5,638 bases of DNA, from positions 1 through 5,638 of the forward strand of contig JBMFIR010000058.1 of the NCBI GenBank assembly GCA_049976205.1, in the 5' to 3' direction. Below, piece after piece: positions 1-5,169 of this stretch (position 1 is its first letter; each line of letters opens with the position of its first letter). A program made the translations under genes and the position numbers. The notes beneath the pieces are model-generated. The model was not told the DNA's origin. It searched no databases and worked only from the letters and a program-made list of their open reading frames with translations. Source of the stretch: WYEN01 sp049976205. Lineage in GTDB: Archaea; Thermoproteota; Thermoprotei_A; Sulfolobales; AG1.

Positions 1-674
1 TTGGCTCTTCTCAGGGCGTCTTCTGTTACGTTGACTGCTACGATAATTTTTCTCTTAATCTCTTTGTTTATTGCTTGAGCAATGATCTCGCATTTCTTGT
101 CGAAGAAATCAACATCCTCCTCCTCAACTAAGCTCTTTACCTCAATGAGGTACACTTCTTTATCATGTGCGTAGATATCTACTTCTATCTTTGCTCCTTT
201 TCTGAAGTATTTACCCTCTTTATCTTTGTATACGAATCTCTCTATCTCATTAACGTCTCTGATCCCTAGCCCGAGAAGCTGATCTCTGTATAGGTTGAGT
301 ATCGTTTTCTCAAGATCCAGCCCTATTCTTCTGCCAAGAGACCCTATCGAAATCTTCAGCTCAGCGATTGTTTTCGAATGTTCATAAACAGCCTTAGTGA
401 GATCCTCAACTCTCCTCGAATGCTCATCCACGGCCTTAGCGAGATCTTCTACCCCTCTGATCAACTCCTCTAGTATCTTAGAGTGATTCTGTAGAGCCTC
501 TGAGTGCTCTCGTAAGATTCTTGAGTGCTCCTCTAATCTCGCCTCAATAGAGTCTAGTCTCTTAAGAACCTCCGCTAACCCTACTAAACCTGCTACCGCG
601 TATCTGAACTCCATGTCTTTCTCAAGTGTTCTAAGGATCCTCTCTTTCTCCTCCTTACTTAGTAACTCACTCAA
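1..674 (-). CDS. Coiled-coil protein with PD-(D/E)XK nuclease-like domain (DUF3782-like), 3' end outside window
   Basis: The frame is open from a TTG at 674-672 to the window edge, giving 224 residues of an incomplete protein. Residues 1-40 are helical and charged. Residues about 41-107 form a long coiled coil built of repeats: three heptads of the pattern E/N-H-S-x4 (residues 49-69), then two 14-residue units ending in EHS (residues 73-100). The remainder has the PD-(D/E)XK signature: D166 in IEVDIYA, then E178 and K180 in LIEVKS. This arrangement is typical of archaeal DUF3782-type proteins, often annotated as hypothetical; nuclease activity and target are inferred. The TTG is chosen because GGAG lies six bases upstream (684-681) and a TATA box (697-688) sits about 23 bases upstream. 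Another in-frame TTG at 686 would overlap that TATA box. It is divergent from the toxin-antitoxin pair and may be unrelated to it. Confidence 0.8.
   Translation of the reverse strand, partial: MSELLSKEEKERILRTLEKDMEFRYAVAGLVGLAEVLKRLDSIEARLEEHSRILREHSEALQNHSKILEELIRGVEDLAKAVDEHSRRVEDLTKAVYEHSKTIAELKISIGSLGRRIGLDLEKTILNLYRDQLLGLGIRDVNEIERFVYKDKEGKYFRKGAKIEVDIYAHDKEVYLIEVKSLVEEEDVDFFDKKCEIIAQAINKEIKRKIIVAVNVTEDALRRA
375..530 (-). repeat. Heptad and 14-residue tandem repeats within the coiled-coil gene
   Basis: Within the coiled-coil gene, 468-530 encodes three successive 7-residue units starting EHS, EHS and NHS. Bases 375-458 encode two adjacent 42-base units whose products read RGVEDLAKAVDEHS and RRVEDLTKAVYEHS. 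The second pair keeps strong DNA similarity, which suggests repeat expansion by duplication within the gene. Confidence 0.7.
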
Positions 675-687
675 TAGATACTCCAAA

Positions 688-697
688 TTAAATATAA
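688..697 (-). promoter_or_regulatory. TATA box of the coiled-coil nuclease-like gene
   Basis: On the minus strand the bases read TTATATTTAA. The predicted transcription start falls near 670-674, at or beside the proposed TTG start, so the message would be leaderless or nearly so. Confidence 0.5.
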
Positions 698-757
698 GAT
701 GGATAATATTTAATACATAAGGCAATTAAATATGTCATAGCTAATGATCCTGCGATC

Positions 758-769
758 AAGAAGCTTCTT
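758..769. repeat. 12-base perfect palindrome in the divergent intergenic region
   Basis: AAGAAGCTTCTT is a perfect palindrome in the region between the divergent coiled-coil gene and the vapBC operon. It is distant from both TATA boxes. A protein-binding role is possible but nothing else supports it. Apart from this site and the palindromes at 827-844, I see no gene or RNA in 698-853. Confidence 0.3.
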
Positions 770-826
770 CTCTGAATCCCCGTGTTGTGCATTAATGAGA
801 CAGATAACCTCAGAATAACTATGATC

Positions 827-844
827 TGTTAACATCAATTGATG
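827..844. promoter_or_regulatory. Probable vapBC operator: two overlapping palindromes
   Basis: An 8-base palindrome TGTTAACA (827-834) overlaps a 12-base perfect palindrome CATCAATTGATG (833-844). The pair ends nine bases before the TATA box of vapB. Ribbon-helix-helix antitoxins commonly repress their own operons by binding palindromes at the promoter, so this is the natural candidate site for VapB or the VapBC complex. Binding is inferred from position and symmetry. Confidence 0.5.
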
Positions 845-853
845 ACGCTAATG

Positions 854-861
854 TATATATA
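854..861 (+). promoter_or_regulatory. TATA box of vapBC (leaderless)
   Basis: TATATATA lies 28 bases upstream of the vapB ATG at 882. This spacing puts the archaeal transcription start on or next to the A of the ATG, so vapB is probably translated from a leaderless mRNA. There is no Shine-Dalgarno sequence ahead of the ATG, which agrees. Confidence 0.65.
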
Positions 862-881
862 GTTGATTACATACTGTAAAT

Positions 882-1118
882 ATGGTGTATACTTTGAGTG
901 TTGTTATCAGCGTGAGAATCAAGAAAGAGATAAAAGATATCCTCGAGGAGAATGGTATAAATATCTCTGAGGAGATCCGGAGATACTTGGAGGAGCTCGC
1001 AGCCAAAGTAAAGATCAGGAAATATATATATAAGTGGGATAAGCTCCTCGAAGATATTGTGCCTAGTGAGAGTGGATTTTCTGTGAGGTCTGTGAGGGAG
1101 GATCGTGAGAGTCATTGA
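882..1118 (+). CDS. vapB: VapB-type ribbon-helix-helix antitoxin
   Basis: This 78-residue protein is the likely antitoxin partner of the VapC gene that overlaps it. Residues 4-13 (TLSVVISVRI) form the expected DNA-binding beta strand, followed by two helices at about 14-24 and 27-40; ISEEIRRYLEELA is characteristic of the short archaeal VapB/CopG-like family. Residues 41-78 are basic then acidic and should wrap the toxin. The antitoxin would neutralise the VapC ribonuclease and repress the operon. The ATG at 882 is supported by TATA spacing and the protein length is usual for the family. The end overlaps the toxin gene by 14 bases, indicating translational coupling. The family call rests on the motif pattern and the neighbouring PIN protein, so it is strong for the pair and moderate for the subfamily. 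Confidence 0.85.
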   Translation: MVYTLSVVISVRIKKEIKDILEENGINISEEIRRYLEELAAKVKIRKYIYKWDKLLEDIVPSESGFSVRSVREDRESH

Positions 1119-1500
1119 TTCCTCGGCACTCATAAAATACTTTACTCGGGAAAGCAATTGGGACAAAGTTAAAGAATTAATGTCTGAAGGAGTCATATCA
1201 CTCGATTTAGCAATAAAAGAATTAGCTAATGCACTGTGGAAAAAGACACTTAAGAATGAAATAGACTTAGGGATTGCTGTGGAGATACTTAAAGATCTGA
1301 TCGAGAATAAACCGATTCTAATTGAGCATCAGGAAAATTATCTCATAGAAGCACTGGATATAGCAATTAAGCACAGGATAACTATATACGATGCACTATT
1401 TATAGCATTAGCTAAGAAAAAATCTATGGAACTCATAACTAGTGACGAGACGCAAGCTAGAGTAGCTCAGACAAATGGTGTAAGAGTAATAATTGTCTAG
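1105..1500 (+). CDS. vapC: VapC-type PIN-domain ribonuclease toxin
   Basis: This 131-residue protein is a single PIN domain, the normal size for VapC. The four acidic metal-binding residues are visible: D5 in VIDSSALIKYF, E39 in AIKELANALWK, D96 in IYDALFIALA and D114 in ITSDETQ. PIN toxins use magnesium or manganese to cut RNA; archaeal and bacterial VapC proteins often cleave tRNA or rRNA, but the target here is unknown. The GTG start at 1105 lies inside the antitoxin gene, and a purine-rich GGGAGG (1096-1101) precedes it by three bases, supporting coupled translation. All catalytic residues are present, so the toxin appears intact. The gene is AT-rich like the surroundings of the small neighbouring genes. 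Confidence in family and function is high. Confidence 0.93.
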   Translation: MRVIDSSALIKYFTRESNWDKVKELMSEGVISLDLAIKELANALWKKTLKNEIDLGIAVEILKDLIENKPILIEHQENYLIEALDIAIKHRITIYDALFIALAKKKSMELITSDETQARVAQTNGVRVIIV

Positions 1501-1527
1501 AGCAAGTATTTTGATAAGCAGATCCTG

Positions 1528-1535
1528 TATAAATA
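1528..1535 (+). promoter_or_regulatory. TATA box of the small gene at 1572
   Basis: TATAAATA sits 44 bases ahead of the ATG, predicting transcription from about 1555 and a short leader that still includes the ribosome binding site at 1559-1564. It lies just after vapC, so the next gene has its own promoter. Confidence 0.55.
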
Positions 1536-1558
1536 AGATATTTGATGCATTATATCAC

Positions 1559-1564
1559 GTGAGG
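1559..1564 (+). promoter_or_regulatory. Ribosome binding site GTGAGG
   Basis: GTGAGG complements the archaeal 16S rRNA tail and lies seven bases ahead of the ATG at 1572, fixing that start. It is within the loop of a weak inverted repeat, GATGC (1544-1548) and GCATC (1564-1568), whose significance is doubtful. Confidence 0.55.
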
Positions 1565-1571
1565 CATCTAA

Positions 1572-1901
1572 ATGAATGGGTCTGAGCCTCAGCAAATTAT
1601 TATTGAGACACTCAGAAGCTACTTAAAGAATAAATGCGACGAGATCCTAGGCTATGTATCAATAACTGGTCAACGCATAATCAAGATATATCTCAGGGCT
1701 CTATACAGATTCTACAGATCCTCTGAGGAGTACCCGAGACTAAGTGATGTGTTAAACGCCGCACTAAGCTCTGGTAAAGATCCTTTAAAGGAGCTTGGTT
1801 TTGAACTTCATATTGACACAGAGGAATACATTGAAGCCAGTGTTGATACATTAACTAGATTATGCAACGAAATAAGAAACTATGGGGTCAGCAATAAATA
1901 A
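1572..1901 (+). CDS. Small helical protein of unknown function
   Basis: I do not recognise this 109-residue protein. It is soluble, predicted mostly helical, and lacks a signal peptide or membrane segment. Residues 8-50 look like two amphipathic helices with many basic and aromatic positions (IKIYLRALYRFYR), residues 55-75 include a leucine-rich helix and a polar turn (SSGKDPLKELG), and residues 82-105 form an acidic helix with a single cysteine (LCNEI). Another cysteine is at position 22; there is no metal-binding pattern. The ATG start has a good ribosome binding site and its own TATA box, and the reading frame ends in TAA. It follows vapBC by 71 bases but is probably transcribed separately. 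It faces the polymerase gene convergently. Real coding status is supported by the signals and by normal amino acid composition. Confidence 0.7.
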   Translation: MNGSEPQQIIIETLRSYLKNKCDEILGYVSITGQRIIKIYLRALYRFYRSSEEYPRLSDVLNAALSSGKDPLKELGFELHIDTEEYIEASVDTLTRLCNEIRNYGVSNK

Positions 1902-2191
1902 TCTCCCGCGGATCCTATCCCAAAAATTCCTGCTTAAAATTCCTCGGGTTAGGCATTAAGCAACTTAGCTAGTCCCTCGATTAGTTTTGGCGAGATAATA
2001 TCTCGGCACCACATATGGATTAGACACTGGATCAGGGATATAGATCAGAGCAACTCAGTTTGTTGATTAAGTATGTGTCTCCGGCATTTATGTATCTGAG
2101 GATCCTGATTAGAAGGATCTTGTTGCACTAGATAGATTGCCCAAGGCTAGAAAGATGTGCTGTGAGTTAATTAAGTCCCGTGCTAATTGAC
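1902..2191. other. Gene-free convergent intergenic region, possible gene debris
   Basis: No frame is long enough to support a gene. A 9-base direct repeat AAAATTCCT occurs at 1923-1931 and 1936-1944, and a palindrome at 1991-2005. Short protein-like stretches appear on both strands: on plus, a frame ending near 2190 reads LDRLPKARKMCCELIKSRAN; on minus, a frame ending near 1953 reads KLIEGLAKLLNA. These may be remnants of decayed genes, but I cannot assign a family. Confidence 0.4.
1991..2005. repeat. 15-base palindrome with 7-base arms
   Basis: CGAGATA, one central A, then TATCTCG form a perfect inverted repeat. The one-base centre suits a protein-binding site better than an RNA hairpin. 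It lies in the gene-free convergent region, far from any start, so its purpose is unclear. Confidence 0.35.
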
Positions 2192-2194
2192 TCA
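2163..2194. terminator. Stem-loop at the 3' end of polB2, candidate convergent terminator
   Basis: Arms TGAGTTAATTA (2163-2173) and TAATTGACTCA (2184-2194) pair over 11 positions, with one T-G wobble in the plus-strand RNA, around a 10-base loop. The right arm contains the polymerase stop codon. Archaeal terminators usually rely on T-tracts and not hairpins, and no long T-tract follows, so the terminator reading is tentative; it may instead affect mRNA 3'-end stability. Confidence 0.35.
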
Positions 2195-4114
2195 TCTCTT
2201 TATGTCTATGCCAAGATCCTCGTAGGATGGGAGTTCTCTTCTTGCTTTCTCAAGAAGCTTGATGTATTTATCTAGATCTATTCTAAGTAGAGTTTTCTCA
2301 TTCACTGGTTCTAATCCTGTGACTGTGTAGATTAGTCTATAGGGTGGCTGTGTGGTTAATGCATATATTGGTGGTTTCTTGTACTCCTCTCTTGTTCTCG
2401 GGTATCTAGTAATTACTAACTCGCTGGGCTCTACTGATCCTTTTCTCAGCATATTTATGTAGGTGTCTATTACTTTATGTGCCTCTGATAACACCTCCGC
2501 TAGTTCCTGAGGTGTCTCCGCCTTCGCTAACTTGTTTAGTGCCTCTATTTGCGCCTTCTTAACTACTGCTGGAGTATCTCTTCTCACCGCCAGCACCCCC
2601 TTAATCTTTACTTCACCGTTTCCCAACAACCCGTAGTACTTGTTTGAGGCTGCTTCGTCACTTGTTAATCTCCTTGGTATATAGAGCCACTTGAAGTAAG
2701 CCTCTGTCTTTGCTCTGAAGCCCGTGGCCTCCTCAATAATTTTCTTAAGCTCCTCGCACATGGTTTGGTTGCTTACGTTGTCTATGAACACGCTATCAAC
2801 TATTGCATGAATCACTCTATAACCTCTTTTCTCAACTGAGATTCTTGCTCTTCTAAGTATCTCTCTGCTTGTGCTAGTAACCATTTCGTGAGCCATTACT
2901 GATCCGAACAACGCGTTTCTGTAGCCTAGGTACCCGAAGCTTGCTACAAGGATCCATTTCACAGCACTCTTTCTATACTCATACAATTCATCTCCGGTTC
3001 TCTTAGCCAGCTCATCATATAGATCTTTTAATTCAATAAGTTTCTTTAGGCTGGCAGGCACCACACCCTCCTCATCCAAGCACACCGTGTGGCTACTCCA
3101 CTCAGGCCTGAACCTATTTGAGCAATAAGCCCTATCAACTGTTTCCCCAGAGATATTGTATCTAACAATGATGCTGGGGTATAGACTGCGGAAATCAATT
3201 TGACAAACACCCCAGTAGAGACCTGGTCTAGGCTGATAAACCACTCCGCCTCTGTCGAAGAGCACTAATTCTCTCAAACTTCTCCAGGGCTCGAATCTGC
3301 CGTAGGTCTTGTCAACAATAAGTCTTCTGTCTCTAGCTATTAGAGCCTCAATAGTTGTTAAAACTCTGCCTATAGAGATGTTCTTCATGAGACTAAGAGG
3401 CATGTGGCCTAATCTACTCCACTCAAAAAACTCCGATGGGTGATGAACTCCTGCAACAATCCATCTATAAACAATTTCTTTAACGCCTGGCTCCACAGAG
3501 ATTAATTGAGCATAGATGTAGGGGTCTGTGAAACCTAGAGTGAATCTATTGGAGATCAGATAATTAACTAAATCTCTCAGCTCCCAGAATCTCTCTACAC
3601 CTTCTCTTGTGTAGGCAGTGTAGTAGCCGTCTACTAAATCAATTAAGATGTAGCTTATATCAGGATCTCTGTGCTCGGGTCTCCAGCTACTCGTTTGGGG
3701 TCTATTACTGATCCATTGGGTCACTGGGGTAAGTGGCTTGATCCCGGATCTATACAAAGCCTCAGTGAGAGGATGAGGAAAAGTGTTCAGAGGCCTGAGC
3801 CCCTTAGAAGAGCTTGTCTCAAGGATCTTCTTAAGCACTCTGAGACTCTTGGTTCTGAAAACAACTACGTCCACAGTCTCTGTGTAGAATGGTGGTTTTC
3901 TCCACTTCTCAACCCACGCATCATCTGCCTCCGAAGAGTCTCTCAGCTCCCCGGCGACTTTATGCGGATCTGGGGTCTCTAGGTATCCATAGAAATCTAT
4001 TCTCCCAATTCTCCTCTCTATTGAGTGTCTCTCATCATCGTATAATACGAAGACTGTATCATTTCCCTCGGTGTAGACATCTAGTAGCCAGATCACTTGA
4101 TTCACCGCATCCAC
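2192..4114 (-). CDS. polB2: PolB2-type family-B DNA polymerase (Dpo2 group) with altered active sites
   Basis: This 640-residue protein belongs to the archaeal PolB2 clade, shorter than replicative PolB1 and PolB3. The diagnostic run is GGVVYQPRPGLY (289-300), then motif A DFRSLYPSII (307-316), the K386 motif-B helix ending ASFGYLGYRNALFG (391-404), motif C HAIVDS (436-441), and the DNA-contacting YYG and KGVLAVRRDTP (493-515). Motif A is intact. In motif C the first Asp of YGDTDS is Ile438 while Asp440 remains, and the NS of motif B is VA. The exonuclease region is degenerate: DLVD (159-162) replaces the D-I-E triad and no clear Exo II or III residues remain. The clade was first described as inactivated; later work on Sulfolobus Dpo2 reported damage-inducible, error-prone synthesis. 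A role in lesion bypass is therefore likely. The longest frame starts at GTG 4114; GTG 4096 has a better ribosome binding site. It follows the helical gene by 20 bases. Confidence 0.93.
   Translation of the reverse strand: MDAVNQVIWLLDVYTEGNDTVFVLYDDERHSIERRIGRIDFYGYLETPDPHKVAGELRDSSEADDAWVEKWRKPPFYTETVDVVVFRTKSLRVLKKILETSSSKGLRPLNTFPHPLTEALYRSGIKPLTPVTQWISNRPQTSSWRPEHRDPDISYILIDLVDGYYTAYTREGVERFWELRDLVNYLISNRFTLGFTDPYIYAQLISVEPGVKEIVYRWIVAGVHHPSEFFEWSRLGHMPLSLMKNISIGRVLTTIEALIARDRRLIVDKTYGRFEPWRSLRELVLFDRGGVVYQPRPGLYWGVCQIDFRSLYPSIIVRYNISGETVDRAYCSNRFRPEWSSHTVCLDEEGVVPASLKKLIELKDLYDELAKRTGDELYEYRKSAVKWILVASFGYLGYRNALFGSVMAHEMVTSTSREILRRARISVEKRGYRVIHAIVDSVFIDNVSNQTMCEELKKIIEEATGFRAKTEAYFKWLYIPRRLTSDEAASNKYYGLLGNGEVKIKGVLAVRRDTPAVVKKAQIEALNKLAKAETPQELAEVLSEAHKVIDTYINMLRKGSVEPSELVITRYPRTREEYKKPPIYALTTQPPYRLIYTVTGLEPVNEKTLLRIDLDKYIKLLEKARRELPSYEDLGIDIKR
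4102..4106 (-). promoter_or_regulatory. Internal GGTGA ribosome binding site favouring a shorter polB2 start
   Basis: On the minus strand GGTGA is followed after five bases by an in-frame GTG (4096-4094). No comparable site precedes the first GTG at 4114. Starting at 4096 would drop six residues and give a protein beginning M-IWLLDVY, without affecting any motif. Confidence 0.5.
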
Positions 4115-4134
4115 AATTAGGCAATGAGAATAGT

Positions 4135-4371
4135 TTATTTAACCGAATGCCTCTTCTCTAGCTGAGCTACTCTTCTCATTAGGTGAATAACTATTATCTC
4201 AAGAGGATCCTCGACCCCTACGTGTCCGAGAAGTGAGAATGTGGTGTCTATATCTCTCAAGAACTCCTCGAAGAATATTTTCTCATCGGCTGGGAGAAGA
4301 TCTATTATTCTCCTAATTCTATCACTATATCTACTCAACGCAGCTCTAAGAGAAGAAGTGTTTCTACCCAT
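4135..4371 (-). CDS. Small helical protein in the polB2 operon
   Basis: This 78-residue protein is the first gene of the polB2 operon, ending 20 bases before the polymerase start. It is predicted all-helical: a basic N-terminal helix (residues 7-24, SLRAALSRYSDRIRRIID), an acidic middle helix around DEKIFFEEFLRDID (29-42), and an amphipathic C-terminal helix (EIIVIHLMRRVAQLEKR, 58-74). There are no cysteines, membrane segments or recognisable catalytic residues. I do not recognise a named family. As I recall, small uncharacterised genes accompany dpo2 in Sulfolobales, so it may be an accessory subunit or regulator; this is inferred from position. The ATG at 4371 is preceded by GGAG (4378-4375) and an in-frame stop blocks longer forms. 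Tight spacing indicates cotranscription with polB2. Confidence 0.75.
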   Translation of the reverse strand: MGRNTSSLRAALSRYSDRIRRIIDLLPADEKIFFEEFLRDIDTTFSLLGHVGVEDPLEIIVIHLMRRVAQLEKRHSVK

Positions 4372-4402
4372 GGTCTCCAGCTATGTGCTTAGTAAAATAG
4401 TG

Positions 4403-4408
4403 TTTTAA
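4403..4408 (-). promoter_or_regulatory. Possible TATA box of the helical gene-polB2 operon
   Basis: Reading minus, TTAAAA lies 37 bases ahead of the ATG, predicting a short leader of about ten bases that would just include the GGAG. An alternative AT-rich element is at 4420-4436, which would give a leader of 35-40 bases. I cannot decide between them. Confidence 0.35.
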
Positions 4409-4437
4409 GACACAAGCATCTAATTAATTAATTTATT

Positions 4438-4443
4438 ACTTTC
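4438..4443 (+). promoter_or_regulatory. ANTTTC-type DNA-damage-response box
   Basis: ACTTTC matches the ANTTTC hexamer that marks damage-induced promoters in Sulfolobus, where the Orc1-2 protein binds it, including at the dpo2 operon. It lies upstream of both divergent transcription units, 17 bases before the TATA box of the RadA-like gene. In Sulfolobus the box is usually nearer the TATA, and a six-base match occurs often by chance, so the call depends on context. Confidence 0.35.
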
Positions 4444-4460
4444 GGTGATCTCTCCCTCAC

Positions 4461-4468
4461 TATATAAG
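4461..4468 (+). promoter_or_regulatory. TATA box of the RadA-like gene
   Basis: TATATAAG predicts transcription starting at about 4487-4491. That leaves only 7-11 bases before an ATT at 4498 but about 40 before the TTG at 4531, supporting translation from the upstream position. Confidence 0.6.
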
Positions 4469-4497
4469 CCCACTAAGATAAATGGGGAAACATATTC

Positions 4498-5169
4498 ATT
4501 GAGCTACTAGGTATCAGACCCCTAGATGAGTTGATTAATCCCACTAAGAGAGATTGGGTCACTGAGCTCTACGGAGACCCAGGAGCACTTCTCCTACTTG
4601 CACACAATATACTTGTCTACAGATCCTTGTTCGGGGAGGTTTATGCAGTACTCAATCTAGAGTTTGGTGGAGTAGATACTCTCTATCTAGTTAAGATATG
4701 CAGGATCTTTGACTGTGATCTGAGCAAGATATATATCTCGAGAGCATTTAGATCCCAAGACACAATAGAGATACTGAAGAGCCTAGAGAACGTGAGAGAC
4801 TCCACAATAGTCCTCATATTCCCATACAACTACCTGCCTCAGGACCCAGCCAAGTATCACGAAGCCACTAGGATAACAGGTATCATAAGTAGAATTAGTT
4901 TAAGCAACACAGTAATACTACTTAACACAATAACAAGATTTGGTTCAAGAAACCCCGAGGGAGGATCACTTCATCACCACCTAGTAAAAATAATTCTGAG
5001 AATAGCTGAGAGAGGAGAGTGGCTAATTGCTGAGTTAATTAAGCACCCCGTGAAGTCATTAGGTGAGAAGAGAATATTCTCAAAAAAGATATTGAGCAAT
5101 CCTCTACCAACAACCAAGCAGAGAACAATATTAGAGTGGGTAGCTAATAGAGTGAGAGAAGCCAAGTGA
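4498..5169 (+). CDS. RadA/RecA-family paralog with a degenerate ATP-binding site
   Basis: The protein follows the RadA core in order: GIRPLDELI (5-13) matches the RadA region before the P-loop; TELYGDPGALLLLAHN (22-37) occupies the Walker A site but lacks the GKT; KIYISRAFRSQD (77-88) corresponds to the RadA ARAYNSDHQ strand-helix; TIVLIFPYN (103-111) is at Walker B without its aspartate; and GGSLHHHLVKIILRI followed by AELIKHP (155-183) corresponds to the L2 and C-terminal strands. It should not bind or hydrolyse ATP normally, suggesting a structural or recruiting role, perhaps contacting RadA filaments or PolB2. It diverges from the PolB2 operon. No ATG, GTG or TTG precedes 4531 in frame, yet homology and TATA spacing favour starting at ATT 4498 (223 residues). 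The TTG form has 212 residues. The fold is confident; the start is not. Confidence 0.8.
   Translation: MELLGIRPLDELINPTKRDWVTELYGDPGALLLLAHNILVYRSLFGEVYAVLNLEFGGVDTLYLVKICRIFDCDLSKIYISRAFRSQDTIEILKSLENVRDSTIVLIFPYNYLPQDPAKYHEATRITGIISRISLSNTVILLNTITRFGSRNPEGGSLHHHLVKIILRIAERGEWLIAELIKHPVKSLGEKRIFSKKILSNPLPTTKQRTILEWVANRVREAK

Noticed and set aside
742..815. Possible C/D RNA with a CTGA at 771-774
   Set aside because: The flanking AATGATC and AATGAGA are poor matches to box C and no terminal box D is present.
867..1196. 109-residue open frame on the minus strand across vapBC
   Set aside because: It lies antisense to the well-supported vapB and vapC genes and has no recognisable motif or promoter.
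1544..1568. Inverted repeat GATGC/GCATC around the ribosome binding site at 1559
   Set aside because: Arms of five bases with a 15-base loop are too weak to claim translational control.
3671..4161. Two plus-strand open frames (3671-3982 and 3889-4161) within polB2
   Set aside because: They are antisense to the conserved polymerase frame, have implausible composition and no upstream signals.
4974..5165. 63-residue minus-strand frame over the RadA-like gene
   Set aside because: It is antisense to the conserved C-terminal RadA region with no supporting signals.
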